A stretch of 64,000 nucleotides of DNA from Mesorhizobium sp. ORS 3359 (GCA_000824845.1 CCNC01000112.1:1-64000), one strand, 5' to 3'. Shown: positions 15,844 through 25,214, counted from the stretch's first letter. The notes: generated by a model from the sequence alone, not told the origin. Numbers and translations: made by a program.

Positions 15844-16845
15844 ATGAGCCTTCAAACGACCAGCGAACCCGTTCAGGACGCGACCAAGCAGGGCCGTATC
15901 GCCGCCTTCGACATCCTGCGCGGCGTCGCGCTGATCGCGATGGCGAGCTACCACTTCACCTGGGACCTCGAAAATTTCGGCTACACTGCGCCAGCCCTCA
16001 CTGCCTTCGGCTGGTGGAAGCTTTACGCGCGCTGCATTGCCTCGACCTTCCTGTTCCTGGTCGGCGTCAGTCTCTTCCTCGCCCATGGCCGCCAGATCCG
16101 CTGGCCCAGCTTCTGGAAGCGCTTCGCCATGGTCGCCGTGGCGGCGATCGCGATTTCGGCTGTCACCTATCTCGTCACGCCGGACGGTTTCATCTTCTTC
16201 GGCATCTTGCACGAGATCGCGCTCGCAAGCCTCCTCGGCCTCGCCTTTCTCAGGCTGCCCTGGCTGCTGACGGCAATCGTCGCTGCCGCCGTCATTGCAG
16301 CCCCCTACTATCTGCGGTCGGAGTTCTTCGACCATCCGGCGCTCTGGTGGGTCGGCCTTTCCGCCACCAACCCGCGTTCCAACGACTATGTGCCGCTCTT
16401 TCCCTGGTTCGGCGCAGTGCTTGCCGGCATCGCCGCGGTCAAGCTGGCTTCCGTCACAGGCATGCTTGCCCGGCTAGGGACATGGATACCGGGCCGCTGG
16501 TCGAACCCGCTGACCTTCATCGGCCGCCACAGCCTCGCCTTCTACCTCATCCATCAGCCGCTTCTGTTCGGCTCGGTCTGGCTGTTCTCGCAGGTCATGC
16601 CCGCTGCCCCCCAGGACAAGGAAGCCGGCTTCCTGCCGGCCTGCCAGGCGCAGTGCGAACAGCAGCGCGACAGCAAGTTCTGTACGAGCTATTGTGGCTG
16701 CATGCTGGACACGCTGAAGGGCGAGGGGTCTCTCGACAAGCTCTACGCCAACGACCAGTCCAGCGTCTGGAAATCGCACCTGTCCGATCTTGCGGAAACC
16801 TGCACTGCCGCGACCGAGGACCAGATGCAGGGAGGGCAGCAATGA
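15844..16845 (+). CDS. DUF1624-type acyltransferase-like membrane protein with cysteine-rich tail
   Basis: A 333-residue polytopic membrane protein of the DUF1624 / heparan-alpha-glucosaminide N-acetyltransferase-like family. It opens with RIAAFDILRGVALIAMASYHFTW, the typical RxxxxDxxRGxAxxxM...H start, and has about eight to nine helices. FIGRHSLAFYLIHQP is the last membrane motif. Beyond it lies a soluble tail of about 65 residues with five cysteines spaced CQAQCEQQ...FCTSYCGCM, which could bind a metal or form disulfides outside the membrane. The gene overlaps the next one by ATGA, so the two are coupled. The transferred group is unknown. Confidence 0.82.
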   Translation: MSLQTTSEPVQDATKQGRIAAFDILRGVALIAMASYHFTWDLENFGYTAPALTAFGWWKLYARCIASTFLFLVGVSLFLAHGRQIRWPSFWKRFAMVAVAAIAISAVTYLVTPDGFIFFGILHEIALASLLGLAFLRLPWLLTAIVAAAVIAAPYYLRSEFFDHPALWWVGLSATNPRSNDYVPLFPWFGAVLAGIAAVKLASVTGMLARLGTWIPGRWSNPLTFIGRHSLAFYLIHQPLLFGSVWLFSQVMPAAPQDKEAGFLPACQAQCEQQRDSKFCTSYCGCMLDTLKGEGSLDKLYANDQSSVWKSHLSDLAETCTAATEDQMQGGQQ

Positions 16846-17321
16846 CGGGCATCGCAAAGCCCAGACACGGGATCATTCCCTGGCCGCCGGTGATCTATGT
16901 CGTGGCGATCGCGGCCAGCGTCGCCCTCGGCATGTTTTATCCGCTGCCCTGGATCGGTGACATTTTTGGCGATCTCCTGTTCGGCGTCGGTTGGGTGGCG
17001 CTGTTCGGCGTCGCCATGCTCTGGATCACCGCCATTCGCGCCATGTTCAGGGCCAAGACGACGCTGGACCCCAACGCCGAGCCCGACCATCTGGTGACGT
17101 CGGGCCCCTTCGGTATCACCCGCAACCCGATGTATCTCGCCAACACGCTGCTCTTGATCGGCGTCGCCTTCATCACCGGCATAGCCTGGTTCCTGATCTT
17201 CGCCTTCCTCGCGGCCTTCGCGACGCAGAAGCTGGCGATCGAGAAGGAGGAAAAGATCCTGGCGGCGAAATTCGGCAAGAAATATCGCGACTATGCAAAA
17301 AGGGTGCGGCGCTGGATCTAA
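16842..17321 (+). CDS. Isoprenylcysteine carboxyl methyltransferase-family protein
   Basis: A 159-residue small membrane protein of the ICMT/PEMT-like family. Two N-terminal helix pairs are followed by the SAM-binding signature HLVTSGPFGITRNPMYLANTLLLIG and a C-terminal EKEEKILAAKFGKKYRDYAKRVRRW. Bacterial members methylate lipids or small hydrophobic substrates; the true substrate is unknown here. It starts at 16842 with an ATGA overlap with the DUF1624 gene and GGAGG upstream, so both probably modify the same envelope component. Confidence 0.88.
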   Translation: MTGIAKPRHGIIPWPPVIYVVAIAASVALGMFYPLPWIGDIFGDLLFGVGWVALFGVAMLWITAIRAMFRAKTTLDPNAEPDHLVTSGPFGITRNPMYLANTLLLIGVAFITGIAWFLIFAFLAAFATQKLAIEKEEKILAAKFGKKYRDYAKRVRRWI

Positions 17322-17366
17322 GGTTGCTCCCTGAGCGGCCTGGCGATTAGCCTGAGCATTCGGGAC

Positions 17367-17536
17367 GTCGTCATCCTCGGGCTTGTCCCGGGCTTGACCC
17401 GAGGATCCATGCCGTGACCTTCGTCATGGAGCGCAAGGGCGCAGAATTCTGCAATCGTTGCAATGCCTTAGCGTCACGGCATGGATCCTAGGGTCTGCGC
17501 GCGTCGCTTCGCTCCTTGCTCCGCCCTAGGATGACG
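17367..17536. repeat. Large imperfect palindromic intergenic repeat
   Basis: Outer arms GTCATCCTCGGGC (from 17369) and GCCCTAGGATGAC (to about 17535) enclose inner arms GATCCATGCCGTGAC and GTCACGGCATGGATC (around 17404-17418 and 17472-17486). The remaining part of 17322-17577 contains no gene. It lies between convergent genes (ICMT-like, plus; MerR, minus) and could act as a bidirectional transcript end. Confidence 0.65.
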
Positions 17537-17577
17537 AAATTCAGGAGGCTCCAGCCAACCGCCATCGGCAGCCATGC

Positions 17578-17964
17578 CTACGTATTCACGCCCAGTTCAG
17601 CCAGCCGCTCCACGCAGGACTCCTCGGCCTGGTCGAGCTCGGCCAGTGTATCTTCCAGGTCGCGCCGCTTCTGGCGCAGATCCTCGCGCTTTTCCTCGAT
17701 ACGCCGGATCATCAGCTTGAGCTGGCCGACCTCGCCGGGCGGCTCCTTGTACATCTGGATGATCTCGCGGATCTCGTTGATCGAGAAGCCGAGCCTTTTT
17801 CCCCGCATGATCTGACGGATGAGATGCCGGTCGGACGGCCGGAACAGCCGCGTGCGGCCGCGTCTCACCGGCTGCACCAGCCCTTCGTCCTCGTAGAAAC
17901 GCAACGTCCGCGTCGATACGCCGAATTCGCGCGTCAACTCGGTGATCGTGTAATATTCCCGCAT
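17578..17964 (-). CDS. MerR-family transcriptional regulator
   Basis: About 128 residues from the ATG at 17964 (MREYYTITELTREFGVSTRTL). The upstream in-frame region is unlike MerR and is left out. A winged-helix domain (ITELTREFGVSTRTLRFYEDEGLVQPVRRG) is followed by a long dimerisation coiled coil (EVGQLKLMIRRIEEKREDLRQK), ending ESCVERLAELGV. Only one cysteine follows the coiled coil, so it is unlikely to be a metal sensor. The form resembles LiuR-like regulators of acyl-CoA catabolism. No target gene is adjacent. Confidence 0.85.
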   Translation of the reverse strand: MREYYTITELTREFGVSTRTLRFYEDEGLVQPVRRGRTRLFRPSDRHLIRQIMRGKRLGFSINEIREIIQMYKEPPGEVGQLKLMIRRIEEKREDLRQKRRDLEDTLAELDQAEESCVERLAELGVNT

Positions 17965-18115
17965 TCCCGCTCCCAAAATCCGGACACCGCCGCCTGGAGC
18001 GTCGCCCTTCCCGCCGATCAGACCCTTCCGTGCCGGAATCGGCACTTAACCCCGGGGCAACCTCGCACGGCATTTACGTAAAAGTCAATTGAAGTACCTT
18101 TGATCGGCTTTCAAA

Positions 18116-18255
18116 GAACTATCGAGATTCAGGGTCAGGCCGAGTCGAAAATGGTGGTTTCCGAGAACCGGAGCGGAGCGTACCTAAAGTACGTGAGCAC
18201 CGGAAGCGCAGGAGACCGCCGTTTGCAGGCCGGCCTCACCTGAATATCGACAGTC
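18116..18255. repeat. Large hairpin element E, copy 1 (3' of mgtE)
   Basis: Outer arms ATCGAGATTCAGGG (from 18121) and TGAATATCGAC (to 18251) pair around a conserved core: TTCCGAGAACCGGAGCGG (18159-18176), then CGTAC/GTACG around CTAAA, then GCACCGGAAGCGCAGGA. The outer arm reaches GAAC/GGAC next to the mgtE stop codon at 18258-18256 (minus strand). Copies 2 and 3 are at 26389-26563 and 28226-28360. Confidence 0.8.
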
Positions 18256-19686
18256 CTAGGGCACTCTAAACCACCATGTCGCTAGCCCCAGAAAGGCGAA
18301 GAAACCGACACAGTCGGTGACGGTGGTGACGAAGACGGCGGAAGCTACCGCCGGGTCGATCTTGAAGCGGTCGAGCACCAGCGGGATGAGGATCCCGGCG
18401 AGTGCTGCGGCGAACATGTTGATGATCATCGCCGCCGCGATGATGCCGCCCAGATTGGGGTCGCGGAACCAGAATCCGGCGACCATGCCGATCAGCACCG
18501 CGAACACCACGCCGTTGATGAAACCGACGCCGAGCTCGCGGCGGATGATGCGCGCGGCGTTGTAGATATCGAGGTCCCTGGTCGCCAGCGCGCGCACGGT
18601 CACCGTCATGGTCTGCGAGCCGGCATTGCCGCCCATGCCGGCGACGATCGGCATCAGCACGGCAAGCGCCACGATATGCTCGATCGTGCGGTCGAACAGG
18701 CCGATCACCGAAGCGGCGAGGAAAGCGGTCAACAGGTTGACCAGCAGCCAGGGCACGCGCGAGCGCGAGGTGGCGAGCACGGTGTCGGACAGTTCTTCGT
18801 CGCCGACGCCGCCCATGCGCAGAAGGTCTTCTTCCGCCTCCTCCTGGATGACGTCGACCACATCATCGATGGTGAGCACGCCGACCAGCCGCCCGTTCTC
18901 GTCGACCACGGCGGCGGAGAGCAAATTGTACTGCTCGAACTCGCGGGCCGCCTCTTCCTGGTCCATCGTGGCCGGGATCGCATGCAGCGTCTCATGCATG
19001 ACCTCCTCGACCTTGACCGCGCGCCTGGTGCGCAGGATCTGATCGAGGTCGATGGCGCCGAGCAGCTTGAAGCTCGGATCGATGACGAAGATCTGGCTGA
19101 AGCGCTCGGGAAGGTTCTTGTCCTCGCGCATGTAGTCGATGGTCTGGCCGATCGTCCAGAATGGCGGCACGGCGACTAACTCGGTCTGCATGCGCCGGCC
19201 GGCCGTCTCTTCCGGATAGTCGAGCGCGCGGCGCAGCCTGATGCGCTCGGTGAAGGGCAGCTGCGACAGGATCTCGTCCTGGTCTTCCTTCTCGAGGTCC
19301 TCGAGAATGTAGACGGCGTCGTCGGAATCGAGCTCCTGCACCGCCTGCGCGATCTGCGCGTTGGGCAAATTGTCGACGATATCCATGCGGATCGCTTCGT
19401 CGACCTCGGTCAGCGCGGAGAAGTCGAAATCGGAACCGAGCAACTCGACCAACGCCCGGCGCCTTTCGGGATGAAGCGCCTCCAGCACGTCGCCGAGTTC
19501 CGACTGGTGCAGGTCGTCGACTTCGCGCTTGAGGGTGATCGTGTCGCGGTCGGCGATCGCCGCGCCGATCTGGGCAAGGAAGGACGCGCGCACCGCGCCA
19601 TCCTCGCCATAGATGTCGGCGTGATGCTCCTCGGCGGGCGCGTCGGTCGTCTGTCTGTCCTGGCCTTCCACCAGCGCCTCCCGCAT
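18256..19686 (-). CDS. mgtE: Magnesium transporter MgtE
   Basis: A 476-residue MgtE-type Mg2+ channel. The N-terminal helical MgtE_N domain (ELGDVLEALHPERRRALVELLG) is followed by a pair of CBS domains (about residues 150-270, with VDENGRLVGVLTIDDVVDVIQEEAEED). Five C-terminal membrane helices hold PIVAGMGGNAGSQTMTVTVRAL, the pore-forming MgtE signature. It is an inner-membrane, Mg2+-gated channel. It appears monocistronic, with hairpin element copy 1 at its 3' end. No Mg2+ riboswitch is visible upstream. Confidence 0.95.
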   Translation of the reverse strand: MREALVEGQDRQTTDAPAEEHHADIYGEDGAVRASFLAQIGAAIADRDTITLKREVDDLHQSELGDVLEALHPERRRALVELLGSDFDFSALTEVDEAIRMDIVDNLPNAQIAQAVQELDSDDAVYILEDLEKEDQDEILSQLPFTERIRLRRALDYPEETAGRRMQTELVAVPPFWTIGQTIDYMREDKNLPERFSQIFVIDPSFKLLGAIDLDQILRTRRAVKVEEVMHETLHAIPATMDQEEAAREFEQYNLLSAAVVDENGRLVGVLTIDDVVDVIQEEAEEDLLRMGGVGDEELSDTVLATSRSRVPWLLVNLLTAFLAASVIGLFDRTIEHIVALAVLMPIVAGMGGNAGSQTMTVTVRALATRDLDIYNAARIIRRELGVGFINGVVFAVLIGMVAGFWFRDPNLGGIIAAAMIINMFAAALAGILIPLVLDRFKIDPAVASAVFVTTVTDCVGFFAFLGLATWWFRVP

Positions 19687-19706
19687 CGAGGAATCCCGAA
19701 ATGAGG

Positions 19707-19812
19707 TCTAGCGCATGACCCCGCAAACCGGAAACCGCTTTCGGAGAAATCCCAGACCTTTGCAGCAGATAGCGCGGCTACAGGATTCGTCTTGATAAGA
19801 TGTCGCGCTAGA
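19707..19812. repeat. Palindromic intergenic repeat upstream of mgtE
   Basis: Terminal arms TCTAGCGC (19707-19714) and GCGCTAGA (19805-19812) enclose an inner CCGGAAACCGCTTTCGG stretch (from about 19728) that resembles the GCGGTTT part of the core in the other hairpin repeats. It begins 20 bp upstream of the mgtE start (19686). The following 19813-20019 contains no gene I can support and must carry the promoter for the LuxR-type gene. Confidence 0.6.
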
Positions 19813-20019
19813 GCCCGGAACAGCCGAAGAAATATCGCGGCAATCCTGCCCACGGAATCGCTCACCTGCTCCATGTCGCGGCTGTGACAATACCTCCAGC
19901 CGACGCGACAGCGCATGTCGCTGGGGAAAGAGCACCCCTTCCCCGTTGAGGCAGAATTGTCATGACACGGTCCGAAGAGGCCGACGCATGGGTGGAATCG
20001 AAAGGGTGAGCGGCAGGCC

Positions 20020-20691
20020 TTGAACCTCGCGTCGCGGAAAACTGAAGAAACAGCTGACGAGCGGCGCGTTCGCGTGGTCGTCGCCGAGCGCAATCCTTTC
20101 GTCGTTTCGGCGCTACGCGAGATGCTGGAATGCGACGGCCGTTTTGATTTGCTCGGTGCCGTGCACAGCGGCGCGCAATTCCTGGATATGGCCACTGCCA
20201 CACAGTTCGATGTCGCCGTCGTCGGCTGGAAGCTCGCCGACATGGACGGCGCCGACGTGCTGACGGAAGTTCAGAGCCGCGAGCTTGGCGTGCGCATCAC
20301 GATCTTTTCCAACGACCACGACATCGGCATCCTGAAACAATGCGTGCGCCTCGGCGCTCAAGGCTATTGCTTCCAGTTCGACGAGCCGCCGGTGATCTTC
20401 GAGACGATCCTGGCGGTCGCGCATGGCCGCATCTGCATTCCCTATATCGACATCAACAAGGTCAACGACACGCCCTTGTCACGGCTCACCGTGCGCGAGC
20501 GGGAGCTGCTGGCGGTGCTGTCCGACGGCTGGACCAATTTGCAGATCGCCACGCGTACAGGGATTTCCGAGAACACGGTGAAGTACCACCTGAAGAATCT
20601 CTACGACAAGCTGGACGTGCGCAATCGCGCCATGGCCGTCGCGCTCTATTCCAGCGAGAAACAACGCACGTCCAAATCGCCTACCGGGTAG
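20020..20691 (+). CDS. LuxR/NarL-type regulator with degenerate receiver domain
   Basis: About 223 residues from a TTG at 20020; no in-frame ATG fits better. Residues 17-135 form a receiver-like domain (RVRVVVAERNPFVVSALREML). The acidic pair is AER, the phospho-acceptor Asp position is Gly (FDVAVVGWKLADMDG), and the conserved Lys after GAQGY is replaced (CFQFDE). Phosphorylation is therefore unlikely. The C-terminal LuxR HTH is intact: LTVRERELLAVLSDGWTNLQIA, then GISENTVKYHLKNLYDKL. The gene lies 122 bp upstream of the sga-mcl-mtkAB genes on the same strand, so it is their likely regulator. Confidence 0.85.
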   Translation: MNLASRKTEETADERRVRVVVAERNPFVVSALREMLECDGRFDLLGAVHSGAQFLDMATATQFDVAVVGWKLADMDGADVLTEVQSRELGVRITIFSNDHDIGILKQCVRLGAQGYCFQFDEPPVIFETILAVAHGRICIPYIDINKVNDTPLSRLTVRERELLAVLSDGWTNLQIATRTGISENTVKYHLKNLYDKLDVRNRAMAVALYSSEKQRTSKSPTG

Positions 20692-20755
20692 GCCAGACGG
20701 GTAGGATCACCCCACCCGCAAGTGCCAACAACTTACCCGGCAAGGTGTTGTTGGC
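20680..20755 (+). promoter_or_regulatory. Palindrome-rich regulatory segment before sgaA
   Basis: Two palindromes lie between the regulator and sgaA. CCTACCGGGTAGG (20680-20692) spans the regulator's stop codon. A 9-bp perfect inverted repeat, GCCAACAAC (20724-20732) and GTTGTTGGC (20747-20755), has a 14-base spacer. A further GGGTAGG and CCACCCG lie between them. No T-run follows the 9-bp repeat, so an operator is as likely as a terminator. They are candidate sites for the adjacent LuxR-type protein. Confidence 0.4.
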
Positions 20756-20813
20756 TAGCCTCGCCAAGACGAAACTTCCTCCACAATCCAAAACGATCGG
20801 AGGAATTTCGCGC

Positions 20814-22004
20814 ATGGCTGGGTTCACGCATCTTTTCATCCCGGGGCCCACCAACATTCCGGAGCAGGTCCGGCAGGCCATGAACCTGCCGATGGAGGAT
20901 ATGCGCGCCGCCTCCTTCCCCAACCTGACGCTGCCGCTGTTCGAGGACATCAAGCGTGTCTTCAAGAACGAGACCGGCCGCGTCTTCATCTACCCGTCGT
21001 CCGGCACTGGCGCCTGGGAAGCGGCGATGACCAACGTGCTCAGCCCCGGTGACAAGGTGCTGATGTCGCGCTTCGGCCAGTTCTCGCATCTGTGGGTCGA
21101 CATGGCCGAGCGGCTCGGCTTCGAGGTCGAAATCATCGACTGCGAATGGGGCACCGGCGTTCCGCTCGACCTCTATGCGGAGCGGCTGAAGGCCGACAAG
21201 GCGCACCGTATCAAGGCGGTGTTCTGCACCCAGAACGAGACCGCGACCGGCGTCACCAGCGACGTCGCCGGCTGCCGCGCCGCGCTCGATGCCACGAACC
21301 ACCCCGCACTCCTTTTCGTCGATGGCGTGTCCTCGATCGGCTCGATCGATTTCCGCCAGGAGGAATGGGGCGTCGACTGCGCCGTAAGCGGTTCGCAGAA
21401 GGGCTTCATGCTGCCCGCTGGCCTCGGCTTCCTGTCGGTCAGCCAGAAGGCGCTTGCGGCTTCGCGGGTCGCGACGCACCGGCACTGCTACTTCTCCTTC
21501 GAGGACATGATCCGCACCAACGACGCGGGCTATTTCCCCTACACGCCCGCGACGCAGTTGCTGCGCGGCCTGCGCACTTCGCTCGACCTCATAGCCGAGG
21601 AGGGGCTGGAGAACATCTTCGCCCGCCACCATCGCCTGGCCGAAGGCGTGCGCAAGGCGGTCGACGCCTGGGGCCTGAAGCTTTGCGCCAAGGCGCCGCA
21701 ATGGCACTCCGACACGGTCAGCGCCATCCTGGTGCCGGAAGGCATCGACAGCGCCAACGTCGTCAAGCGCGCCTACGGCGCCTACCAGACATCGCTTGGC
21801 GGCGGCCTCAACAAGGTTGCCGGCAAGGTCTTCCGCATCGGCCATCTCGGCTGGCTGAACGAGGTGATGGTGCTGGCCTCGCTGTCGGCGGCCGAAATGG
21901 CGCTGCTCGACTGCGGCGTGCGCCTGGCGCCCGGCTCGGGCGTCGCCGCGGCGATCGAGCACTTCCGCCGCACGTCCGAAATGCCGGTCGCCAAGGCGGC
22001 GTGA
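20814..22004 (+). CDS. sgaA: Serine--glyoxylate aminotransferase
   Basis: A 396-residue PLP enzyme converting serine plus glyoxylate to hydroxypyruvate plus glycine. The start at 20814 is set by GGAGGAA eight bases upstream; the open frame extends further upstream only because it overlaps the regulator in another frame. Motifs: FIPGPTNIPEQVRQAMN at the N-terminus, SSGTGAWEAAM, CTQNETATGV, FVDGVSSIGSIDF and the PLP lysine in SGSQKGFMLPAGLGF (Lys196). It is the first of four serine-cycle-type genes; hydroxypyruvate reductase and glyA are not in the window. Confidence 0.92.
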   Translation: MAGFTHLFIPGPTNIPEQVRQAMNLPMEDMRAASFPNLTLPLFEDIKRVFKNETGRVFIYPSSGTGAWEAAMTNVLSPGDKVLMSRFGQFSHLWVDMAERLGFEVEIIDCEWGTGVPLDLYAERLKADKAHRIKAVFCTQNETATGVTSDVAGCRAALDATNHPALLFVDGVSSIGSIDFRQEEWGVDCAVSGSQKGFMLPAGLGFLSVSQKALAASRVATHRHCYFSFEDMIRTNDAGYFPYTPATQLLRGLRTSLDLIAEEGLENIFARHHRLAEGVRKAVDAWGLKLCAKAPQWHSDTVSAILVPEGIDSANVVKRAYGAYQTSLGGGLNKVAGKVFRIGHLGWLNEVMVLASLSAAEMALLDCGVRLAPGSGVAAAIEHFRRTSEMPVAKAA

Positions 22005-22014
22005 GGAGCGGACG

Positions 22015-22977
22015 ATGAGCCACACCATCAACCACCTGAAGAAACTCAGGCTGCAGCGAAGCGAACTCGCCGTTCCGGGCTCCAGCCCGGAGATGATCGA
22101 CAAGGCCGCGAACAGCGCCGCCGACTTCGTCTTCCTCGACATAGAGGATGCGGTGGCGCCGCCCGACAAGGAGCGTGCCCGCAAGAACATCATCCAGGCG
22201 CTGAACGACATCGACTGGCGCGCCAAGGGCAAGACCGTCTCGGTGCGCATCAACGGCCTCGACACCCATTACATGTACCGCGACCTCGTCGACGTCATGG
22301 AACAGGCCGGCGACCGTCTGGACACCATCCTGGTGCCGAAGGTCGGCGTGCCCGCCGACCTCTACATGGTCGAGGCCATGGTCAACCAGATCGAGATGGC
22401 CAAAGGCTTCAAGACCCGCGTCGGCCTCGAGGCGCTGATCGAGACCGCGCTCGGCATGGCCAATGTCGAGGCGATCGCCGCCACGCCCGGGCGTCTCGAA
22501 GCGATGCATTTCGGCGTCGCCGACTATGCCGCGAGCAACAAGGCGCGCACCGTCAACATCGGCGGGTTGAACCCTGACTATCCCGGCGACCAATGGCATT
22601 TTGCTTTGTCGCGCATGACGGTCGCCTGCCGCGCCTATGGCTTGCGCGCCATCGACGGGCCGTTCGGCGATTTCTCCGATCCCGAAGGCTACAAGGCGGC
22701 CGCCAGCCGCGCCGCGGCCATCGGCATCGAAGGCAAATGGGCGATCCACCCCTCGCAGATCGCCTTGGCCAACGACGTGTTCTCGCCGCCGGAAAAGGAG
22801 CTCACCCGCGCCCGCCGCATCCTCGAAGTGCTGAAGGAAGCGGAAGCGGCCGGCAAGGGGGCCGCGGCGCTCGACGGCAAGATGATCGACGCCGCGTCGG
22901 AACGCATGGCGCGCAACGTGCTGGTGGTGAACGAGGCGATCGAGCGCGCCAGCCAGGCTCACGCCGCCGCGCAGTAA
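22015..22977 (+). CDS. mcl: HpcH/HpaI-type CoA ester lyase, probable malyl-CoA lyase
   Basis: A 320-residue lyase that in the serine cycle splits malyl-CoA to glyoxylate and acetyl-CoA. Evidence: RSELAVPGSSPEMIDKAAN, FLDIEDAVAPPDKERAR (metal-binding acidic residues), VSVRINGLDTH, LVPKVG and MHFGVADYAAS. GAGGAGCGGACG precedes the ATG, only 10 bp after sgaA. The next genes encode malate-CoA ligase, which supplies malyl-CoA, so the assignment is strong by context. (2R,3S)-beta-methylmalyl-CoA cleavage by the same protein is possible. Confidence 0.88.
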   Translation: MSHTINHLKKLRLQRSELAVPGSSPEMIDKAANSAADFVFLDIEDAVAPPDKERARKNIIQALNDIDWRAKGKTVSVRINGLDTHYMYRDLVDVMEQAGDRLDTILVPKVGVPADLYMVEAMVNQIEMAKGFKTRVGLEALIETALGMANVEAIAATPGRLEAMHFGVADYAASNKARTVNIGGLNPDYPGDQWHFALSRMTVACRAYGLRAIDGPFGDFSDPEGYKAAASRAAAIGIEGKWAIHPSQIALANDVFSPPEKELTRARRILEVLKEAEAAGKGAAALDGKMIDAASERMARNVLVVNEAIERASQAHAAAQ

Positions 22978-22998
22978 AAGAAAATACGGGAGGACAAG

Positions 22999-24186
22999 AT
23001 GGACATCCACGAATACCAGGCCAAGGAACTGCTTGCCCGCCACGGCGTGCATGTTCCGCGCGGCGGCCTTGCCTACAGCCCCGAGCAGGCGACCTACCGC
23101 GCCAGGGAGATCGGCGGCTCGAAATGGGTGCTGAAAGCGCAGGTTCATTCCGGCGCGCGCGGCAAGGCCGGCGGGATAAAACTCTGCTCGAACGACGAGG
23201 AGATCTCCAACGCCGCGGAAGCCATGCTCGGCCGCAAGCTGGTGACCCACCAGACCGGCCCGCGCGGCAAGCTGATCTCGCGGCTCTATCTGGAGGAAGC
23301 CGTCGACATCGCGCAGGAGCTCTATCTCGGCTTTGTGCTCGACCGCAAGGAAGAGCGCGTCATGATCGTGGCCTCGGCCGCCGGCGGCATGGAGATCGAG
23401 GACATCTCCGAAAAGCAGCCGGATTCCATCATCCGCGCCACCGTCGATCCCGGCGTCGGCATGCAGGGCTTTCAGGCGCGCGAGATCGCGTTCGGCCTCG
23501 GGCTCGATAGCAGCCTGATCGGCAAGGCGACGGAAACCATCCTCGGCTGCTACCAGGTGTTCCGCGACTACGACGCCGCGATGCTGGAGATCAATCCGCT
23601 GGTTGTCACCCGCGACGGCAGCCTGGTTGCGCTCGACGCGAAAATGTCGTTCGACGAGAACGCGCTGTTCCGCCGCCCGGAAATCTCCGAGCTGCGCGAC
23701 AAAAGCCAGGAAGACCCGCGCGAGACTTTTGCCAGCGACCGCGGCCTCTCCTATGTCGGGCTCGACGGCAATATCGGCTGCATCATCAACGGCGCAGGCC
23801 TCGCCATGGCGACGATGGACATGATCAAGATCGCCGGCGGCGAGCCTGCCAACTTCCTCGACATCGGCGGCGGCGCCTCGCCGGAGCGGGTGGCAAAATC
23901 CTTCCGCGCCGTGCTCGGCGACAAACAAGTCGAGACCATCCTGGTCAACATCTTTGCCGGTATCAACCGCTGCGACTGGGTGGCCGAAGGCGTCATCAAG
24001 GCGATCCGCGAGGTCGGTGTCGACGTGCCGCTGGTGGTGCGCCTTTCCGGCACCAAGGTCGAGGAAGGGCGCAGGATCCTGGCCGATTCCGGCGAGGCGG
24101 TGATCGTCGCCGACACGTTGGCCGAAGCCGCCGAAAAGGCCGTCGCCGCCTGGCGCGAAGCCACCAAGAACAAGAAAGCAGCCTAG
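22999..24186 (+). CDS. mtkA: Malate--CoA ligase subunit beta
   Basis: A 395-residue ATP-grasp subunit of the succinyl-CoA synthetase family. [17 protein letters not shown] is the standard N-terminus, followed by [20 protein letters not shown] (ATP-grasp lysine region), [14 protein letters not shown] and [10 protein letters not shown]. It is called malate-CoA ligase (malate thiokinase) rather than SucC because it sits between malyl-CoA lyase and mtkB, downstream of sgaA. Malate plus CoA plus ATP give malyl-CoA. A 114-bp pair of palindromes separates it from mtkB. Confidence 0.88.
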   Translation: MDIHEYQAKELLARHGVHVPRGGLAYSPEQATYRAREIGGSKWVLKAQVHSGARGKAGGIKLCSNDEEISNAAEAMLGRKLVTHQTGPRGKLISRLYLEEAVDIAQELYLGFVLDRKEERVMIVASAAGGMEIEDISEKQPDSIIRATVDPGVGMQGFQAREIAFGLGLDSSLIGKATETILGCYQVFRDYDAAMLEINPLVVTRDGSLVALDAKMSFDENALFRRPEISELRDKSQEDPRETFASDRGLSYVGLDGNIGCIINGAGLAMATMDMIKIAGGEPANFLDIGGGASPERVAKSFRAVLGDKQVETILVNIFAGINRCDWVAEGVIKAIREVGVDVPLVVRLSGTKVEEGRRILADSGEAVIVADTLAEAAEKAVAAWREATKNKKAA

Positions 24187-24300
24187 AGCCGGATGATTTC
24201 AGGTCGAATCGACCTGAAATTTGAATCCGTCTCTAAAATCAAACAGATAGAGCATGATGTCGTCCGAAAACCGCTTTACACTTTTCGGCATCATGCTCTA
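24187..24300. repeat. Two palindromes between mtkA and mtkB
   Basis: The first is ATTTCAGGTCGA / TCGACCTGAAAT with a one-base centre (24196-24220). The second has 12-bp arms TAGAGCATGATG (24248-24259) and CATCATGCTCTA (24289-24300) and an inner CCGAAAA/TTTTCGG stem. Read on the minus strand its core is AAGTGTAAAGCGG, matching the repeats at 13103 and 15584. The right arm ends directly before the GGGAGG ribosome-binding site of mtkB (24301). Confidence 0.8.
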
Positions 24301-24314
24301 GGGAGGTCGAGAAA

Positions 24315-25214
<900 letters not shown>

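Noticed and set aside
15834..16841. Fusion of an upstream frame to the ICMT-like gene (495-codon frame)
   Set aside because: It is the +1 shadow of the DUF1624 gene; the ATG at 16842 with the ATGA overlap is the real start.
19687..20019. Possible Mg2+ riboswitch upstream of mgtE
   Set aside because: None of the conserved M-box blocks are visible; the only structure is the palindromic repeat at 19707-19812.
20340..20813. Long in-frame upstream extension of sgaA (about 550 residues in total)
   Set aside because: The extension runs through the LuxR-type gene in another frame; the internal ATG at 20814 has a strong ribosome-binding site and matches the family's N-terminus.
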